DNA from: Tannerella sp.
Lineage (GTDB): Bacteria; Bacteroidota; Bacteroidia; Bacteroidales; Tannerellaceae
Length of the DNA stretch: 9,596 nt
Direction of reading: 5' to 3'
Assembly (NCBI GenBank): GCA_031260095.1
Contig: JAIRKN010000177.1
Span: 1 to 9,596, forward strand
This document shows, one piece after another, positions 8,378-9,596 of this stretch; positions within the stretch are counted from its first letter, which is position 1; the number at the start of each line of letters is the position of its first letter. The notes under the pieces were generated by a model, which saw nothing but the letters and a program-made list of their open reading frames with translations, ran no database searches and was not told the DNA's origin. The position numbers were made by a program, and so were the translations under genes.

Positions 8378-8449
8378 TCATTTCAGCAAATACATCACTG
8401 AAATGCCATAAATTACTAACACTAAAAACCCTCGCAGATCATCCATCAT
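8378..8449 (-). CDS. Possible 23-residue membrane micro-ORF between grpE and dnaJ
   Basis: An ATG at 8449 opens 23 codons ending in TGA at 8378-8380, wholly inside the grpE-dnaJ gap. The peptide starts MMDDLRG and continues as an almost purely hydrophobic stretch (FLVLVIYGISVMYLL, residues 8-22) with a terminal Lys. The stretch is long enough for one membrane span. This layout resembles bacterial single-pass micro-proteins. Against it, there is no Shine-Dalgarno at normal spacing (AGAGGA lies 14 nt upstream), such short frames arise by chance, and its 3' end coincides with an RNA hairpin that could be the true functional element. I recognise no family and assign no function. Confidence 0.3.
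   Translation of the reverse strand: MMDDLRGFLVLVIYGISVMYLLK
8379..8405 (-). promoter_or_regulatory. 8-bp hairpin in the leader of dnaJ
   Basis: The coding strand has CATTTCAG at 8398-8405 and CTGAAATG at 8379-8386, a perfect 8-bp stem with an 11-nt loop. It ends 17 nt before the dnaJ ATG. No U-tract follows, so it is not a terminator. It could protect the dnaJ message or tune dnaJ translation relative to grpE. It does not pair with the start codon itself, so a simple thermosensor is not shown. Confidence 0.45.
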
Positions 8450-8483
8450 ACACTGCGCATTGATCCTCTTTGCACGAAGCGCA

Positions 8484-9149
8484 TCATTCTCCGACGACCA
8501 CTTTGGCATGTCGCAACACCTTATCATACAACATATAACCGGTCTGAACGCAATCTATTACCTTCCCTTTCATGTCTTCTTCCGTTGCCGGAATCGCAGC
8601 AATAGCTTCAAACTGTTCCGTATCGAAAGGCTGCCCCACGGCTTCTATCACCTTCACTCCTTGTTGTGACAAATAACTGACAAACTTGTTATAAATCAGT
8701 TTTACGCCTTCGACAGCCGACGGCAGGTCTTCGGTTGTCTGCAAAGTTCCTAAAGCGCGTTCAAAATCATCAATCACCGGAAGAAGATTCTCCAGAACCG
8801 CAGCTCCCCCGCTTTTTATCAGGTCTGCTTTTTCACGTAAGGTACGTTTGCGATAGTTGTCATACTCTGCCATCAGACGGAGATGGGAATCATTCAATGC
8901 AGCATATTTTTCCTCCCAGAGTTGATCTTCTTCATTCCGGGAAGAAGAATCATCCTCCAAAAAATCTTCCCCTGCATTTTTTTCATTTTCTTTTTCTTCC
9001 GCTATTACATCATCAGACATATTGTCCGATTGCACAGAATTTTCTGACTTCTTTTCAGAAGCCTCCTGCAAATTTGTCTGCTCCTGTTCCTCATTTACCC
9101 TATTCGGATTTTCTTCCGGATGCACCTTCTCTCTCTCTCGATTCATCAT
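8484..9149 (-). CDS. grpE: GrpE, nucleotide-exchange factor of DnaK
   Basis: Cytosolic dimeric co-chaperone (221 aa) that releases ADP from DnaK and resets the DnaK-DnaJ cycle; by family knowledge its long helices also act as a thermosensor. The first 75 or so residues are strongly charged, mostly acidic, and probably disordered. The long dimer helix runs about 76-115, including RLMAEYDNYRKRT at 91-103. The four-helix bundle follows, with ENLLPVIDDFERAL at 120-133. The beta domain has FDTEQFEAI at 175-183 and ends in the family pattern of GYMLYDKVLRHAKVVV at 204-219. Two adjacent ATG codons (9149 and 9146) are equally possible starts. Codons 4-8 lie in a (GA)6 tract. It is upstream of and co-directional with dnaJ; dnaK is not in view. 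Confidence 0.98.
   Translation of the reverse strand: MMNREREKVHPEENPNRVNEEQEQTNLQEASEKKSENSVQSDNMSDDVIAEEKENEKNAGEDFLEDDSSSRNEEDQLWEEKYAALNDSHLRLMAEYDNYRKRTLREKADLIKSGGAAVLENLLPVIDDFERALGTLQTTEDLPSAVEGVKLIYNKFVSYLSQQGVKVIEAVGQPFDTEQFEAIAAIPATEEDMKGKVIDCVQTGYMLYDKVLRHAKVVVGE
9128..9139. repeat. Short (TC)6 tract in the 5' end of grpE
   Basis: Six TC units on the plus strand (GA on the coding strand) lie about 8 codons inside grpE and encode the alternating Arg-Glu start of the protein. It uses the same dinucleotide as the much longer AG repeat at 9523, in the opposite orientation. Six units are short for slippage in bacteria. Confidence 0.9.
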
Positions 9150-9206
9150 TCTATATGCTTATTTATATGTTCATACTAATATTTTCATTCATTTCTTCCC
9201 TGTTAA

Positions 9207-9223
9207 TGGCAAAAACATTGCCA
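9207..9223. promoter_or_regulatory. TGGCAA-N5-TTGCCA dyad in the predicted grpE leader
   Basis: Perfect 6-bp inverted repeat with a 5-nt centre, 58 bp upstream of the grpE ATG and inside the transcript if the candidate promoter at 9260-9290 is right. It may be a small leader hairpin or a repressor half-site pair. It is not CIRCE: the TTAGCACTC/GAGTGCTAA sequence is absent. Confidence 0.35.
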
Positions 9224-9259
9224 ATAAATCTCCCTTTCTTGCCGGGAATACAATAAAAA

Positions 9260-9290
9260 CAAAGAAACATGCCCTAAACTCCGAAACAAA
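9260..9290 (-). promoter_or_regulatory. Candidate grpE promoter
   Basis: On the minus strand TTTG (9287-9290) is followed after exactly 19 nt by TTTCTTTG (9260-9267). This fits the Bacteroidota primary sigma pattern TTTG-N19-21-TAnnTTTG with one mismatch in the -7 box. It implies a start near 9254 and a leader of about 105 nt. No recognised heat-shock operator overlaps it. Confidence 0.4.
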
Positions 9291-9308
9291 TAAAATAATC
9301 TAACTATT

Positions 9309-9324
9309 TATGTTGTAAAACATA
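9309..9324. promoter_or_regulatory. Dyad 1: TATGTT-GTAA-AACATA
   Basis: A perfect 6-bp inverted repeat with a 4-nt centre. It shares the pieces ATGTT, TGTAAA and ACATA with a second dyad at 9370-9385; the two centres are 61 bp apart, close to six helical turns. The pair looks like an operator pair for an unidentified regulator, but AT-rich DNA yields such dyads by chance. Confidence 0.4.
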
Positions 9325-9356
9325 TAGAAAATACACATACGAATAAAAACAAACTT

Positions 9357-9364
9357 TATCTTTG
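9357..9364 (+). promoter_or_regulatory. Candidate -7 box of the rightward ORF
   Basis: TATCTTTG matches TAnnTTTG exactly. Transcription would start near 9371 and give a leader of about 70 nt before the ATG at 9443. No TTTG or TTG is found 19-21 bp upstream, so the -33 half is missing or the promoter depends on an activator. Confidence 0.35.
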
Positions 9365-9369
9365 TGACC

Positions 9370-9385
9370 ATGTTATTGTAAACAT
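9370..9385. promoter_or_regulatory. Dyad 2: ATGTT-N6-AACAT
   Basis: A 5-bp inverted repeat with a 6-nt centre, similar in sequence to the dyad at 9309-9324. It would overlap the predicted transcription start, a position where a bound repressor would block initiation. Confidence 0.35.
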
Positions 9386-9442
9386 AGACAAAATACGAGT
9401 TGCACCATATATAAGAAACATCCATAACTGAAAAATAATACG

Positions 9443-9596
<154 letters not shown>

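Larger units (their letters stand above)
9150..9442. other. AT-rich divergent intergenic region
   Basis: These 293 bp separate grpE (leftward) from the unknown rightward ORF. I see no protein family, tRNA or CRISPR here. The region holds the candidate grpE promoter, one leader dyad, a TATCTTTG -7-like box facing right, and two related TGTT/AACA dyads around that box, each listed separately. Confidence 0.7.

Noticed and set aside
8437..8461. CGCAG/CTGCG stem after grpE as a terminator
   Set aside because: It has only 5 bp with a 15-nt loop, and the T-run that follows is separated and short. It is too weak to call.
8484..9149. CIRCE (HrcA) element controlling grpE-dnaJ
   Set aside because: I looked for TTAGCACTC-N9-GAGTGCTAA upstream of and between the genes and found neither half.

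Overview
The window carries conserved core genes of a member of the Bacteroidota, most likely Bacteroidales. The reasons are the gene order purH-mreB-mreC-mreD-mrdA-rodA, the sequence style of MreC, MreD, PBP2 and RodA, the A-rich leaders mostly without a Shine-Dalgarno, and candidate promoters of the TAnnTTTG (-7) type. The order-level placement is inference from family knowledge; no rRNA gene is present.

Layout: nearly everything reads on the minus strand. From the right, 9149 to 7186 holds grpE and dnaJ (heat-shock co-chaperones of DnaK; dnaK itself is not here). A 122-bp gap between them holds a possible 23-codon membrane micro-ORF and an 8-bp hairpin. An 84-bp gap with a weak A/T hairpin and a candidate -7 box leads into purH (last two steps of IMP synthesis). 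The cell-elongation genes follow with gaps of 25 bp or less, or with overlaps: mreB (actin-like filament), mreC and mreD (membrane scaffold), mrdA (PBP2 transpeptidase, GTG start) and rodA (SEDS glycosyltransferase). rodA runs off the left edge, so its C-terminus is missing. The last five proteins form the elongasome that inserts lateral-wall peptidoglycan.

The right edge (9150-9596) is different: AT-rich DNA with no family I recognise. It has a candidate grpE promoter on the minus strand. On the plus strand it has a possible promoter flanked by two similar TGTT/AACA dyads, followed by the start of an unknown gene. That gene is interrupted in frame by a 21-unit AG dinucleotide repeat, read as (Glu-Arg)7, and runs off the window. 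Only this repeat phase keeps the short visible reading frame open. This is the most unusual signal in the window and a candidate for phase variation by slipped-strand mispairing, although a contig-end artefact must be excluded.

The large plus-strand open frames over mrdA, purH and dnaJ are antisense shadows and are not annotated.
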